DNA from: Obelidium mucronatum
Lineage: Eukaryota > Chytridiomycota > Chytridiomycetes > Chytridiales > Chytriomycetaceae
Direction of reading: 5' to 3'
Assembly (NCBI GenBank): GCA_025765595.1
Contig: JAIVFH010000093.1
Location: 62,001 to 126,000, forward strand
DNA length: 64,000 nt
A model generated the notes under the pieces. The model ran no database searches, had not been told where the DNA came from, and saw nothing but the letters and a program-made list of their open reading frames with translations. Positions within the stretch are counted from its first letter, which is position 1. Each line of letters begins with the position of its first letter. Positions 1 through 11,812 of the stretch are shown here, in pieces. The position numbers and the translations under genes are program-made.

Positions 1-471
1 TTCAAAAAACTTGAAAATTCGTGAGAGCATATTAACCACCGTAGCAATGGCCATCACTGAAATTACACCAATTGACACAATGAAACCAATAATTGGACCC
101 AATGAATCTGCATTAGAGCCAAGTGATGCTGGGCTCTGAAAGTTAATTGCCGGTCCACCGACCGCTGTTGGCACAGCAGATGGACTGGCTTGCGTTTCAG
201 CCACAGCCGGCAACGGGGAAGGTGGAGGTTTATCCCAGCTGCCGGAGCTGCCCTTGCGATCATCGAAGCGTTCTTTTTCAGTCATTTTCACAGGCGGCGG
301 CGGGAGAAACTTCCTGTCTGGGCAGAACTCTCTTGGCGGAGGCACCCACTGGCACTGCAGCCCGCTTGAGGCGTCGCAGCTGCCAGGCAGCCAGCAGGCA
401 TTCAAGGCGCAGTTCGCCTCAGTCAAGCCAGGCAGACCGCAGGCGGGCACTTTTCCTCGCAGTTGCGCCAT
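1..471 (-). CDS. Partial single-pass surface protein with Cys-rich ectodomain
   Basis: Open reading frame from ATG at 471 running off the left edge (157 codons). The N-terminal ~65 residues hold eight cysteines in a compact region (CGLPG, ANCALNACW, GSCD, LQCQW, EFCPD). A Pro-rich stretch (PPP repeats) and a Ser/Ala/Pro linker follow, then one hydrophobic segment around residues 122-147 (GPIIGFIVSIGVISVMAIA), then a basic/aromatic stretch at the edge. This is the same architecture as the gene at 4323. No classical signal peptide is visible, so the start or a missing 5' exon is uncertain. Function unknown; a cell-surface sensor or adhesin is only an inference. The C-terminus lies outside the window. 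Confidence 0.55.
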   Translation of the reverse strand, partial: MAQLRGKVPACGLPGLTEANCALNACWLPGSCDASSGLQCQWVPPPREFCPDRKFLPPPPVKMTEKERFDDRKGSSGSWDKPPPSPLPAVAETQASPSAVPTAVGGPAINFQSPASLGSNADSLGPIIGFIVSIGVISVMAIATVVNMLSRIFKFFE

Positions 472-697
472 TTGCTTTGATTTGAAATTTGGCCGTTCGC
501 TCACAAAAAATTCGGTTGCTCTGGCTTGTGAATAACAACGCTGAAATCGCAAAATTTGCAGTTTTAATTAAAACCCGTGACCTGCATCTATTATTGGCAG
601 ATAGTTGCTCTTGTTTTCGCGTTGGTGGCAAAGACGCGTTTATACATTGCGAAAATCTGTGTCAATCTCCCCCGCGTGACCTCAACATATATAATCG

Positions 698-3600
698 ATG
701 GCCAGTCCCAAACAGGACCCAACATCACACGCGCTGCTCTTGGCAGAAACATTGGAGCTCCAGCAGACCCTAGTGGGAGTCCATGCTCAGCTGCAGGCGA
801 ACGTGGTCATCCTGTCCAAGCAAGTCCAGAGTGGTTTAGGTGCTGTGGCTCGCGTTCTTGATATTCTCGCGAAGGAAAAAGGCGCAGTTGGTTCAGGCCC
901 GGAAGTCAGAGATAAGGAAAGGGAAAAGGTTGAGAATGAAGTGATACTTGCAAAGGGAAGGGCCGCGGCCGCGATTGCTGCAGCGGCTGCAGTCAAAGCT
1001 ATGACCAGCACTTCTCCTTCAACTGCGCCCGCTTTTGATTTCACATCTGGTTTGAAAAACACGTCTCGATCCATCAGCTTTGGCGAGCAAGCCCCACATT
1101 CTCAGCCTGACAGATATCAATACCACAACGATTTGCTTGATCTTATAAGAGATCCTTTGAGTCCACCAAAGAAAAATTCTTCCGCCCTGAGTCCCAGTGG
1201 TGGGATGCCTCTGTCACCAATTCCCAGTTACAATAACCAGCAAATGACTTTTCAATCTGTGCCTCCTCAACCCATTACCAAACAATCTTCATCCAGTGCA
1301 AAAATATCCATGAGTGATCATTCATCAGCCGGGGTCCAAAGCGACACTCATTTGTCGATGGGGCTCAAATGGGAAAGTACGGACTATGTGATGGCGTCGA
1401 AACTGGAAGCAAGAAACCAGCAATTGAGTAAAAATTCATCCGTATTCAGCGATTCTTCCTTGGGAAACCCCGAGTATTCAAAGCGAAGCGGTCGCGTCTG
1501 CAACTGTCACTCGATCAAACACACAAGCACAACGAAGGAAAAGTGGTGGATTACAGCACCCACCAGTACAATCCAATACAGCCATTCTTATCAACTTCAA
1601 ACCTGAGAAACTGGCTTAGTAGGACATTTTCATCCCAAAACCAAGTGCCGACAAGATACAGCTCTGACGATTTGCCTCAGTACACAAACGAACAGCTAAA
1701 CAAAATTTGGAATAATCCAGAAATTCAGCAAAAGCCTAAAAATAGGTTGCTCACCAAGTTGATGGATGATAAAGCTCATACAGCAATTCCTATTCAACCA
1801 CCGTCATCATACCAATTCAGTAAAGAAGGTCGCAGCCCTCCGAAAGTGAGACAATAAGTACTACTGCAGCAGTTATTGCGCCGACCATAAAAGTGGAAGC
1901 TGCAGCAAAAAAATGGGAGCAACTGCGTAATGATGCCATTCGGAAATCATCCGTCGCTCATATGGATCCTGGTTTTTCCAACGTGGTTACGGCGGTATTT
2001 CCGGATATATCAAAGCCATTATCTGCAGAGCAGAAGCGAGAGCGAGCCCAGAATAATTGGAGGAAAATCAGAAAAGAAGTGTTCACTCAAAACTCTCAAC
2101 CAGGAGGCTTCGAAATCATTTCTTCCTTGGCCATTACTGCTCTGCCGGATTTGATGAAATTGAATCAGAAATTGGAAGTAGGTGGTCCAAGTGCAGCCAC
2201 GGATTCACGTGCTTCATACAAGTCCATGAAAGCAAAATTGCATTGGTTCTTTCTGTGTCCTGCTTTTGATGACAAAGGAAAATGGATTTCCATTCATCAA
2301 TATCACAATATGGAATTTCGAAAACATAACTTTTGGGTGGACGGACTGAATCCAATGTCACTCTTTTCGGCAACTGCCAACCTAATCATCACAAGTAAGA
2401 AACGTCAAATGGAGCAATTTTCCTGCAATTTTCCTTATTTATAATCAAAATCATTCCACTTTTGCTACCGCAGTCTTTTTCTTCTTTTTGTTGATTGCAG
2501 TACCGTTTCAAATTGCCTACGATGACACTACAGACAAATTCTTGGATCAGAGCCATCGGTAAAGCTTCTTTCTAAATTCTTATTCCTTAAAAAATTTATT
2601 TTGTGTAGCATAATGGCAGTGTTTGCTATCGACACGCTGTTGAACATAGTCACTCCATTGAAACCTCCAAAAACAGACACGCGAAAAGTCCGGCGATCAA
2701 CATTATCCGAGTGGAGTAAAAGATATGCCAAGATATTTCTTGTTTTGGACATTCTGACATTGGTAAACGCAATCGCTTTATTTTTTTCTACAACTAAAAA
2801 AGCACACTAGATTCCATGGGTTCATCTTGTTCCGCTAGGAATAGACTCATTGCTCTTTGCTTTGGTACACTTATTGAGAAGTGTCCGGCTACCCCGAATG
2901 CTTACGCGCATTCCCATTTGGATAATTTTACACAACAAAATCGAAGCTGTTCCTGGTTTTGGGAATCATCTAAGCTTCATGATTCCGATTGGAGTAGCAA
3001 TCCTCCTTTTTATTCACTTGCAGAGCTGTGTCCTTTACTTTGCTGGAAAGCAGTTTGGGTTTGTGTCGTGGAATACGCAGTTTCCTCACTGGGAGGCAGT
3101 AGAAGGGCGGAATCCAAGCCGCGACAACGGAAGAACGGTATATTTGGATGTTGACACAGGCGCTGGGAAATGTTTTCCAAATGTCTTTCAGGTACAGCTA
3201 AAGCAATTTCTATGATATTTGCATGATTATACAAACAAACAGACTTATAGACCCGAAACTGTCTGGGAGCAGCTTATCACAATGTTTTTTGTAGTATTCG
3301 GAGGCCTCTTGGTATGATTTTCAAGTCAAATATTCAATTCACTAACTGTTTATTCTATAGTACGCCATTCTTGTTGGTTTAATATCAAGTGCGGCTTTTT
3401 GTTATGATGCTTCGGGAAGACTGTACAGACAGAAAATTGACGAATTATCTGAATATCTCCATTGGAAAAACATTGATGACAAAACAAAACAAAAACTCCT
3501 CAGTTACTACGAATTCAAATATAAAGGAAAGTATTTCGAAGAAAGAAATTTGTTACCTGATATGAATGAGTCGTTGCGAAGGGTAAAGCTGAAGGAAAAG

Positions 3601-4206
3601 TGAGCACTTAAAAACTAACAAAGATTTCGTCAGGAACTGGCATCGATTACGTGCAAGCAGCTTATCGAAAAGGTTCCGTTCTTAAAACGAGAAATGAAGG
3701 ACGGCCGAGACCAAATATACCTTGGGAAAATAGCAACAGCTCTAGTTCCTATTCAGTTTATCGCTGGCGATACAATTGTAAGCCAAGGAGAGCAAGCTAC
3801 AGAAATGTATTTTATATTGCATGGAAAAGTCAGCATCTTGGTGAATGGGAACTATGTGACATCTTTCGCGGATGGAGGATTCTTTGGAGGTAAAAGATTC
3901 AACCAGATTCTTACACATATGCTGATATTCCTCCTATCTTTCGTAGAGGTTGCACTTATAGCAAATATACCTCGAACGGCCACTGTCATTGCCGGCACCA
4001 ACTGCAATTTGTATACACTTTCTGCAAAAGATTTCAACTCCATTCTATTAGAGTTTGATGACATGAAACGCCGTATCGACAAGATTTATGAGGAGCGAAT
4101 GGCCAAAGTTCGTCTTGAACAAGCTGCTCGGTTATTTATGGATCGACGACCGAGCACTTTGCAACCTGTCACTGAGAATCCAAATGGGTCAAATGATATC
4201 CATTAG
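698..4206 (+). CDS. Cyclic-nucleotide-gated channel (CNG/HCN type)
   Basis: Multi-exon cation channel. The first ~300 residues (from ATG 698) are low-complexity and Ser/Pro-rich, with a helical Ala-rich part. Exons after about 1890 give the TM core: S1/S2 with IPFQIAYDDTT across the intron at about 2392-2500; further introns at 2559-2608 and about 2763-2811; an S4-like LLRSVRLPRMLTRI with spaced arginines; S5 IGVAILLFIHLQSC. S6 (EQLITMFFVVFGGLL, intron 3312-3360, YAILVGLISSA) runs into a C-linker (YEFKYKGKYFEERNLLPD). After introns 3583-3633 and 3890-3946 comes a cNMP-binding domain with the phosphate-cassette signature FFGEVALIANIPRTATV. Stop TAG 4204-4206. Two places are unresolved: frame changes at about 1430-1600 and 1820-1900, and the pore, where the selectivity-filter region falls inside an apparent 51 bp intron (3192-3242; see findings). 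Likely a zoospore plasma-membrane channel gated by cAMP or cGMP (inference). Confidence 0.85.
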
Positions 4207-4322
4207 TTTGCGGTTTTTTTTGAAAATAAACCAAAACGTTCCGATTGGGAAATGGGCTTGAGCCAATCACAATACAAAAGAATCGAAAACAAAAAATAGA
4301 AAACAAAAAATAGGTGGAACGA

Positions 4323-5671
4323 ATGTCAAAAGATACAACAACGCGTTGTGGATCATCTTGGACTGATGCAGCGAGCCATTGCTACGAATTATGCACGACT
4401 AATGGGGATTGTTTGACTGCAGGGCGAACAAGCTGCTTCAACAATCTGCCGGGATGTGCAATCGCTTCTTTAGCCAGTCCAGCAGCTTCCAACGGATCAA
4501 AAGATCCGACCATGCGCTGTGGAGCTTCTATTCCAGATGCCGAGAATCACTGCTACGAATTTTGTACCACCAGCTTCGACTGTCCCAGTCCCTTCCGTCC
4601 AGGCTGCTTTCCAGGCCTGACAACCAATGCTTGTGGAATAACTACGACAAATACTGTTGTATCCTCCCGTTCTAGCTCAATTTCTTCGAGTTCACCTTCA
4701 CCGTCTCCAAACGTTGCATCGTCCTCGACAACAAACACAACAGTCACTCAGTCAACAAGTACTGCCGTTTCAAAATCTCCGTCTTCAATTCAGAGCGTTC
4801 TTCCAATATCTACTTCTCGAAGTTCAAGCGTTTCATCAACCTCAAGAACATCAACATTGGCCCAGTCCCCAAGCATCCCCGCTTCTTCAGAATCAGCATC
4901 ACCATCATCGTTTTCGTCATCAATTAGATCAATTTCATCCACTGCTTCACGCGTAAGCTCCATGGAAGCCTCGCCAGAGACCTCAAGAACTGCAACAAGC
5001 AGCGCAATCATCTCGGAAGATGCCAGCAGTGGTCCAAACGTTGGATTGATTGTTGGATGTGTTATTGGAGTCCTTTTGGCGATTGTATTCCTAGTTTTAT
5101 TCTGGAATTTGAAGAAAAGTGGTAAACTCACCACAGTTGGTTCTTGGCTCCCAAAGCCAAAACGCAGAGAGTCTGATATGGATGTGGTAGAAAAAGGTGT
5201 AGCTACTAGAGCGATTGCAGGGGAAACCGGAGCTGCTGCTGCAAGTGCTGCAAGTAGTCCCAAAGTCACTCTTGACTTTCTCGATCAGTTGAATAGAGTC
5301 GATACAGTTGATCGACCCAACAGTGAAGGCACTTCAAACAAATCGTATGCGACAGATTCCGTTGATCGAGCTCCACTAAATGCGACAACAACTCCATCAA
5401 TGATAAGTTGGGTTCCATCAGACTCTTCTAATCCAGTCCCTCCTTCGATGGTGCGACAAGATGCCCTTCCCTCGCAAACTCCAGTTTACATGCAATCACA
5501 CGAAAACCATATAAGCGAGCAATATCGGCAATCCAGCCGCCTCCGCCAATTGGACCTCCACCTTTCATTCATCAGATATCCCCAGTTGCACAAGATCAAA
5601 ATCCCAGTCCAGCTTCAATTCGTTATGCAAAGCCTTTGCCAACACCCCCACCTTCAACTCCAAATCCGTAA
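4323..5671 (+). CDS. Single-pass surface protein with two Cys-rich repeats
   Basis: ATG at 4323. Two tandem cysteine modules of about 45 residues start TRCGSSWTDAASHCYELC and MRCGASIPDAENHCYEFC, each with a C..DC....CF..L..C tail; CGxxWxDA-type modules recur in secreted proteins of chytrids and some algae and stramenopiles. A ~180-residue Ser/Thr-rich, probably O-glycosylated stalk follows, then one TM helix (GLIVGCVIGVLLAIVFLVLF) and a cytoplasmic tail. The initial frame continues to 5858, but its last ~130 residues look non-coding. A one-base shift at the AAAA run 5503-5506 gives instead a Pro-rich tail (QPPPPIGPPPF) ending at TAA 5669-5671, which I prefer. It converges with the minus-strand permease, 58 bp away. 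A wall or host-surface sensor is an inference. Confidence 0.65.
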
Positions 5672-5729
5672 CGAAACAAATCGATTGATATCCGTAATCT
5701 ATTATATATTAAAGCGTTCGGTTTTATTT

Positions 5730-7687
5730 CTAAATGTTGTAATCTTGCACATTCAATATGTCGTCAGAGGAAAAAACCAACACATTCACACGCCCTCTCC
5801 TCCTCCGCCTCCTCAAAACCCATTGATAGCCAATATAAACAGCGCATTCCACCACTAATTTGAAAATGCAAATCAAACACGATATTCGATACGATTCATC
5901 AGCTGCCATAACTCCAAACGTAGTGAACGCAATACAAAGTCCTGTAATGGCACACGGTATAACAATTGGGACTTTGACCGGCCTATGAAACGGTGCGACA
6001 AGTCTTAATCTCAAGTATGAAAGAAAGATAAAGGAGCCTGTTGATGACCAAAATAATGTGAATAAATCAAAATAGATTCGCAGGGGAGGCAGAATCATAC
6101 AAACTGCAAGAGAATACAGACTAGCTGTGAGTAGAGAATTTATGAAAATGACTCCTCGAAAATCTGACATTGATATTTACCTCCCGTTTTAATGAACACG
6201 GATATGGGCGTTAAAGGAAGTGCATACTGAATCGCCGCCGTAACAAGAACCCAAATGACTTCAAATATGAGAGCAAACCAGGGTATAGTTTGTGACAGGA
6301 TTTTGCCAGACTTTGAAAGATATCTTGTTTTGGTAATAACGTGAGGGAGGATAATGAATATGGCCGAGCTGTAACAGAATATATGACTCGACGTTTAACA
6401 GAACCAAAAGTGCGATCTGATTGCTTACACTAATTAATTGTCTGGAAAGAACATACACCGATGCGAACAAGCCAACGAGTTTTTGGAGAAATGAATACAG
6501 ACTAATAATGATAACGGACTGTTGTGGATAGATTTTTGACAAACTGATGGACAGAATCGTTTCTCGAAATCCATCAGCTGTAGTAACCCCGGGCGGTACC
6601 AGTGGGCATATAATCACTTGAAGTGCGTAGGAAAGAGAGACTGACGCCATTATCCAATACATGATACGAGGTCCCGATTTTTGAAACTCCCGTGTTTCTT
6701 GCGACAACATTGTAACTCCTGTTAAATTGATTTACAAGGCATATCAAAAATGGGGAGCAGTAATTTTACCCTCGAATCCAAGAAAACACCAGATTGCGGT
6801 GGGCAAGCACTTCAAAACCCCAATAACTCCATTTGGAAACAGCGACGCATCTGACGCGTGAACAGAACTTCCTCGAATGTTTTCGATATTCCACCATAGT
6901 GTGGTAAAGGGAATCATGATCAGTGGACCAATAACAACAGCCTGGAGAATAGAAACTCGTGTGAACTGAATAATGGCATGAAGGAACTGTGCCCAAACCA
7001 ACCAACAAAGACATGATAGAGAGAGCATAGATGGAAATTGAAAACAGTTTATGGGAGAATCCTGTCATTATTTGACGTCAGAAGTGACTACGGTTTTTGA
7101 AATGGGCCAGTACCCATCAAAGAAACACATAATACAAGGGCCAGAACCCACCACAGCGGATACAATGAACTAGACTAATTTGAGTAAATCGTTGAAGTCG
7201 TTGGCCAACCCGACAAGATATGAGACGCAGTTCAGTTCCAGCTCCCAAATCTGACATTGGGCAGCAATGTGTCCAACAAGCTTTCCAAAGGCCAATCGAG
7301 TGTACATTGCAGTTCCCCCCTAATAGCTTTCTTTTTCAATGATCGAAGGAGGTTTCAAGTGTTCTCACAGTAAATGGAAATGCCGCAACAAGTTCCACAA
7401 CCACAACCGCCAAACACCAATACATTGCGCATCCAACAGCAGTTCCAACAAGAAGTCCACCGTATCCGTGCTCAAGCTCGGCGCTCCAGTCTGCGTTTAT
7501 TTGGATCGAGAACGCGATTGCCCATAGGAGGAATACCGACTTTGACTTTGGTAGAGTGTCAACATTTGCGACGATTTGGTCCTCACGACAAGCAAGACTG
7601 GAATGTAGAGTTCAAATCAGTAAATATGAACATTATTTTAAACACAGCATACTCGATTTGTTGCTCTGAGAAGCAAATGGCTGGCAT
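5730..7687 (-). CDS. APC-family amino-acid permease, frame-disrupted
   Basis: Recognisable amino acid/polyamine/organocation permease. A start at ATG 7687 followed by an intron 7598-7652 gives DTLPKSKSVFLLWAIAFSIQ and GYGGLLVGTAVGCAMYW, then ELVAAFPFT. Intron 7320-7368 leads to GGTAMYTRLAFGKLVGHIAA, typical of the TM1-TM3 region. Later segments: PLWWVLALVLCVSLMGTG, LPTAIWCFLGFEG joining TMLSQETREFQKSGPR (the conserved FxGFE...EETR loop), and the C-terminal SYLRLRLVAPFHRPVKVP. At least two one-base breaks (about 7150 and 6990) and an in-frame TAG near 7165 prevent a clean model. It is either a decaying gene or one affected by assembly indels. Substrate cannot be stated; ethanolamine/amino-acid permeases are the closest in style. 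Confidence 0.6.
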
Positions 7688-7796
7688 TCAGATTGGCAGA
7701 AAATCCTGCCTTTTGAATTCTTCATTTTATTTTGGCAAACTACGAGTAAAACAGAGTTAACTGTCCAATAATTCAAATAGGGTGGCCTAATCGTAT

Positions 7797-8579
7797 TTAT
7801 TGTTCTTTTGGGTAAAGAAAACAATCTCGGTTGTGGTCATTCACCATCCCAATTGACTGCATGAGCGCGTAACAAATGGTCGGCCCGACAAACCGAAAGC
7901 CTCTCTTTTTCAGATCGATGCTCATTGCTTCGGATTCTGGGCTCATGTCACGACAGACATTTCCCTCATTTCTCCAGGCAGTGGGACTCTCTGGAGCGAA
8001 TTGCCACAAATATTGCCCAAATGACCCGTCATATTCTTCTTGCACTTTGATGAACGCTTTCGCATTTCCAATGGCTGCATCAATCTTGAGTTTGTTTCGA
8101 ATAATGTTGGGATCCTGCAGCAACCGCTCACGTTCTTCCGTTCCATAAGCAGATACTTTAGTAACGTCAAAGTTATCAAAGGCATCCTTATATCCTTGTC
8201 GTTTCTTGAGGATAGTCAGCCAGTTCAGTCCAGCCTGGGCGCCTTCCAACACCACCAACTCAAACAGCAGGCGATCGTCTGTCTTTACTGGAACTCCCCA
8301 TTCATGATCGTGATAATAAATGTATTCTGGATCTTTTGTGCACCAAGAGCAGCGAGTTATGCCAGAGGCAGAATCAGTTTCAGTCTTCAGAACTGTATTC
8401 TTGTTGTTTGAAACAGGCTGCTTCTTCTTGGCTGGTTTGTTTGCCTTTTTGACAGCTTTTAATGCAGGAGTGACTGCGGGTGATGCTTTCATTGAACTGC
8501 GGAGGACTCGTGTAGATGCCATTTGGATTCGAAATAGATTTTTTGGTTTCTTCACTCTCATGTTAATTATTGATGACAC
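7797..8579 (-). CDS. TAG1: DNA-3-methyladenine glycosylase I
   Basis: Uninterrupted 260-residue frame. It removes 3-methyladenine from alkylated DNA to start base-excision repair. After a basic, Lys/Ala-rich N-terminal ~70 residues (possible nuclear or mitochondrial targeting) comes the complete Tag domain: RCSWC with the first zinc-ligand Cys, YYHDHEWGVPVKTDDRLLFE (ligand His and base-pocket residues), LEGAQAGLNWLTIL and YKDAFDNFD. The distal HNRDC supplies the last zinc ligands. Two in-frame ATGs (8579 and 8522) could start translation; the second gives MASTRVLRSS. Family identity is clear from the motif order and domain length (~185 residues). Confidence 0.93.
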   Translation of the reverse strand: MSSIINMRVKKPKNLFRIQMASTRVLRSSMKASPAVTPALKAVKKANKPAKKKQPVSNNKNTVLKTETDSASGITRCSWCTKDPEYIYYHDHEWGVPVKTDDRLLFELVVLEGAQAGLNWLTILKKRQGYKDAFDNFDVTKVSAYGTEERERLLQDPNIIRNKLKIDAAIGNAKAFIKVQEEYDGSFGQYLWQFAPESPTAWRNEGNVCRDMSPESEAMSIDLKKRGFRFVGPTICYALMQSIGMVNDHNRDCFLYPKEQ

Positions 8580-8848
8580 ATATTATTACCTATTATCACT
8601 AGAGATCTTGTGTACGGAATCAACCATGACTTTTTACAACTGGCCTTTGAATCAATAGCAGCATCATGTGTGTTGTGTTGTCGTGTGCATCTTCCAAATT
8701 GGTCAATTTTTCTACCCAACAAACCACCGGCAGAGCAGGTTCGTTTCTTGTCTTACGCAGGCATTGCTTCAGCAGCCTGCGATGCGGCGATCGAAGCAAG
8801 AAGCAACAACGGCAACGGATGCTAACGCAACACACAACAGCACCGGAT

Positions 8849-10278
8849 ATGTCTGCCCCCACCACCACCACGGTCCGTACCACTACCGTCCCGGTAGTCA
8901 CCACCACAGTACCCCCGCAAACAACCACCGTCCCTGTGGTAACAACGTCCCCGCTTGTCCAAACCACAGTTACCCGAACCACCTCAGTCACTGTCACTAC
9001 CACCACTGCCAGCGAGACCGCCTCCCCTTCCCCAGCGGCAGCAGCTCCTGGACCAAACTGGACCTTGATTGGAGGAGTTGGAGGTGGTATTGTAGCAGCG
9101 ATCCTGCTGATTGGAGCGATTTCGTTCTTTACCAAAGCTAGCAAGGAATCAAAGAGAAGAAAGAACCCGGATTCATTTGATGCGCTTTATTCAAACAACC
9201 ACAGTGGTCCGGTTACAGCTCCTAGAGTTCAGGTATGTCACATTGGTTCGGTGAGGGGGTGTTGTAAATCACATGCTATCACATCCCATCGTTGTTTGTA
9301 AATTGGATGGAAAAGTGGCTGGTGTCGGATTACCGCGGACAAGAAAGGAGTGCAAAGTCGGGACGGGATTGATTTCAAGACGAATCTTCAGAAATGGGAC
9401 TCCGTTGATCTTGTGATTGCTTGATTAATTAATCAAAATCATTAACAGCAGGCCATTAAAGTTGCACCAGAGCCCGGTCGTGACAGTCGTAGCACTCCAA
9501 ATGCTGAGCCGGTGTACGAATCGTACGCCATGAAGCCTGCCCAACCCTCGATTGCTCCTACTGTTCAAACTCAGCAATACATCCAACCACATGACCAACA
9601 ACAATATCAACAGCAGCAATACCAACAATACAACCCTTCGATTGTATCTGGGTACCCAAGCCAGCAACCGGCTCAGTACTACCAGCAGCAGCAATACCCA
9701 CAGCAGGCTGCTGTGTATGGCCAGCCACAATACTACCAGCCACAGCATCAACAATCAATTCCTGTTGGACAGACTGCTGACGGTCAACCAGATTACACTG
9801 CTCAATGGCAACAGTACTTTGCCGAGAACCCAGGTGCTTACGAACAATACATGGCTCAGCAGCAGCAGCAGCAACAACAACAAGCTGGAAGCAGCGGTGC
9901 GACTTATGACCAGTACGTGACTGCCTCGCCAGTTTCTCAATCGCAATCTCCTGTCGCCGCTGCGGCAATCAGCAGCTCCAGCCCGCGCTCCGTTAAATGC
10001 AGCTGACTTTGAGACTTATGAAGAATTTGTGGAGGCTCAAAACGCTGCCTCGTTGGCTGTTGCCGAAGGGGCTGGATCATCGGCCACCGCGTCTCGTCCC
10101 GCTGAATCCAGTGCTACCTTGGCATTGCATCGTGCCTGAGGAAGGTGGTAAGACTGCCCAAGAGCTAGAATTTGAAGACAGATTGCGTCAAAAGTTGGAG
10201 AAGGAGTTGCCTTACGAGCAGCAACAAGTTCAAGAAGAAGACGTTCCAGCATACCACCCACCACCACGTCAGCATTAA
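8849..10278 (+). CDS. Thr-rich single-pass membrane protein with Gln-rich tail
   Basis: From ATG 8849 a ~75-residue Thr/Val/Pro mucin-like stretch (TTTVRTTTVPVVTTTVPP) precedes a TM helix (LIGGVGGGIVAAILLIGAIS) and a basic stop-transfer SKESKRRK. Intron 9233-9448 (GTATGT...AACAG) joins to a long Gln/Tyr/Pro-rich cytoplasmic region with QQQYQQQQYQQY and nine consecutive Gln. Near 9980-10000 the frame must shift to give an acidic segment (NAADFETYEEFVEAQNAAS), and again near 10130 to give EFEDRLRQKLEKELPYEQQ, ending at TAA 10276-10278. An upstream in-frame ATG at 8666 is possible but the extra residues look non-coding. Function unknown; Wsc/Mid2-like wall sensors share the layout, though no cysteine domain is present. 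Confidence 0.55.
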
Positions 10279-10660
10279 GCCAGACTTGTTTTTATTTTTT
10301 GCCGTTTTGTTGATTTTTTTGTTGTTCACTCTTTTAGAACATTTTTGCGTTTTAGATGGAGTAAGGGATGTAGTAGATTTTGGTCTCTTGTTTTGTTTTG
10401 TTTGCCTCTTTGCTTCTCTTGGCAGTTCTACCTTTTTTTTTTATCATCCCCGTTTTATATTGAAAATGAAGCTGAAAATTATACGTGTTATCATCTCATA
10501 AAGTCCAATTGGTTCGTTTCTCCTTTTTCTGAAACAGTTATGAAACAAAACACCTTTTCGGCTCCAAACAACAAACAAAAAAAAAAAGGCTTGAAGTGAG
10601 TCACATAAAAAAAAAAGCGGCGAGGAGGTTTACTTGCAAGAGCCGAAGAAAGAAAAAAAA
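10279..10660. other. AT-rich intergenic region
   Basis: About 380 bases, rich in T runs on the 5' side and A runs on the 3' side. Probably the 3' end of the preceding gene and the promoter of the next. I see no conserved coding sequence, RNA gene or repeat here. Confidence 0.5.
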
Positions 10661-11748
10661 ATGAGTGCGTCAAACGTGTCTGAAGTTGAGGCGGAAGCTA
10701 CGTTCCCTCCAAGTTCGTCAAGCATCCTGGCCACAAGTAGTCTTTCCAGTTCATTCCCTGACCGCACCAGTGCATCAACCCATTTTGAACCTGACTCAGT
10801 GGCACTTGCAACAACAGACAACTACTACTATAGTTGTTCCTACGACAACACTCCACTCAAGGCAACAACGCCCAAGAACAGCCAAAAACAAGTCATCCGT
10901 TGGCTAATCCTATCATCACTACTACTAGTAGTAAGCTGACTACAAGCCCAGGAACCCACTATTCCCAAACAATGACACCAATGGCATCATTCACTACAAA
11001 TTCATCAGTGACTCTCAGCCCTGTCTGGATTGCTGTAATTTCTTTTGCTGCTTGCGCTGTGGTATTTTCCGCCTGCATTGGAGTGTATTGCTGCGTGCTG
11101 CGACGCCAAAGACCGAAACGGAGAGCAGCATCGGACGTAAGCGACTTGGAGGCAGGAAGCGAAGGAATCGGTGGTGGAAGATGTTTGGATTCAAACCAGA
11201 AATCTGAATCGTACGAAAGTCATTTTCTGTATTGCCAAAGCAGTGACATTGGCAACAACAGCTTAAGCAGGGGAAATCATCAAGAGATTCAAGACAAGGA
11301 CGGGGAACCTGACAGCATTTCATCTTCTGGTCATGGTGTCAGTGGTGCGAAAATGGATCCACTGATTATTGCTGCCATTGAAGGTGGAATCACGAGTCCT
11401 GCAATGTATCTGCGGTACGCAGGGTTGCTGACTAAAGTGCAAGAGCTGGAACGGACCGAGTCGTTGCACGATGCAAAAGTCTGGTCAGCATGCCAAGTTA
11501 ATTCAGGCTCGAAGGAAAATCCATTTCTGACGGCGGATGAGTTGTCAGTGCAAGAAGGAAGTTCCGCCATGGGAGAATCGATTGGTGTTGCTTCAAAGAG
11601 TGAAATAGGGGGAACCCGAAAGGCGAAACGATATTACAAGAAACACTTGAATGCAAAGGCCAATAACACTTTGAAGCGGAGGGAAACACCGCTACGCAAC
11701 TCTGTGGTTTTGAGTGTGACATCTGACGAGGAAGAGGGAGACGAGTAA
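10661..11748 (+). CDS. Single-pass membrane protein, tandem paralogue 1
   Basis: ATG 10661 starts a Ser-rich ectodomain (SSSILATSSLSSSF). Around 10830-10900 the frame changes at least once through a Thr-rich stretch. From about 10960 the frame is clean: TLSPVWIAVISFAACAVV, then FSACIGVYCCVLRRQRPKRR (TM plus basic border), then a ~210-residue cytoplasmic tail containing ENPFLTADE and RKAKRYYKKHLNAKA, ending at TAA 11746-11748. The TM and tail motifs recur in the gene starting at 11813, so the two are tandem duplicates. No known domain recognised. Cytoplasmic Lys/Tyr-rich motif conservation suggests a binding site (inference). Confidence 0.5.
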
Positions 11749-11812
11749 TCGATTTCTCTTATTTATTTGCTTTATAATATTAAACTTGATAATAACCTGT
11801 GAAAACCTTGAT

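Noticed and set aside
8620..9144. Minus-strand Val/Thr-rich frame opposite the Thr-rich surface protein
   Set aside because: It is the antisense of ACC/ACT-rich coding DNA; the plus strand has the TM and basic stop-transfer.
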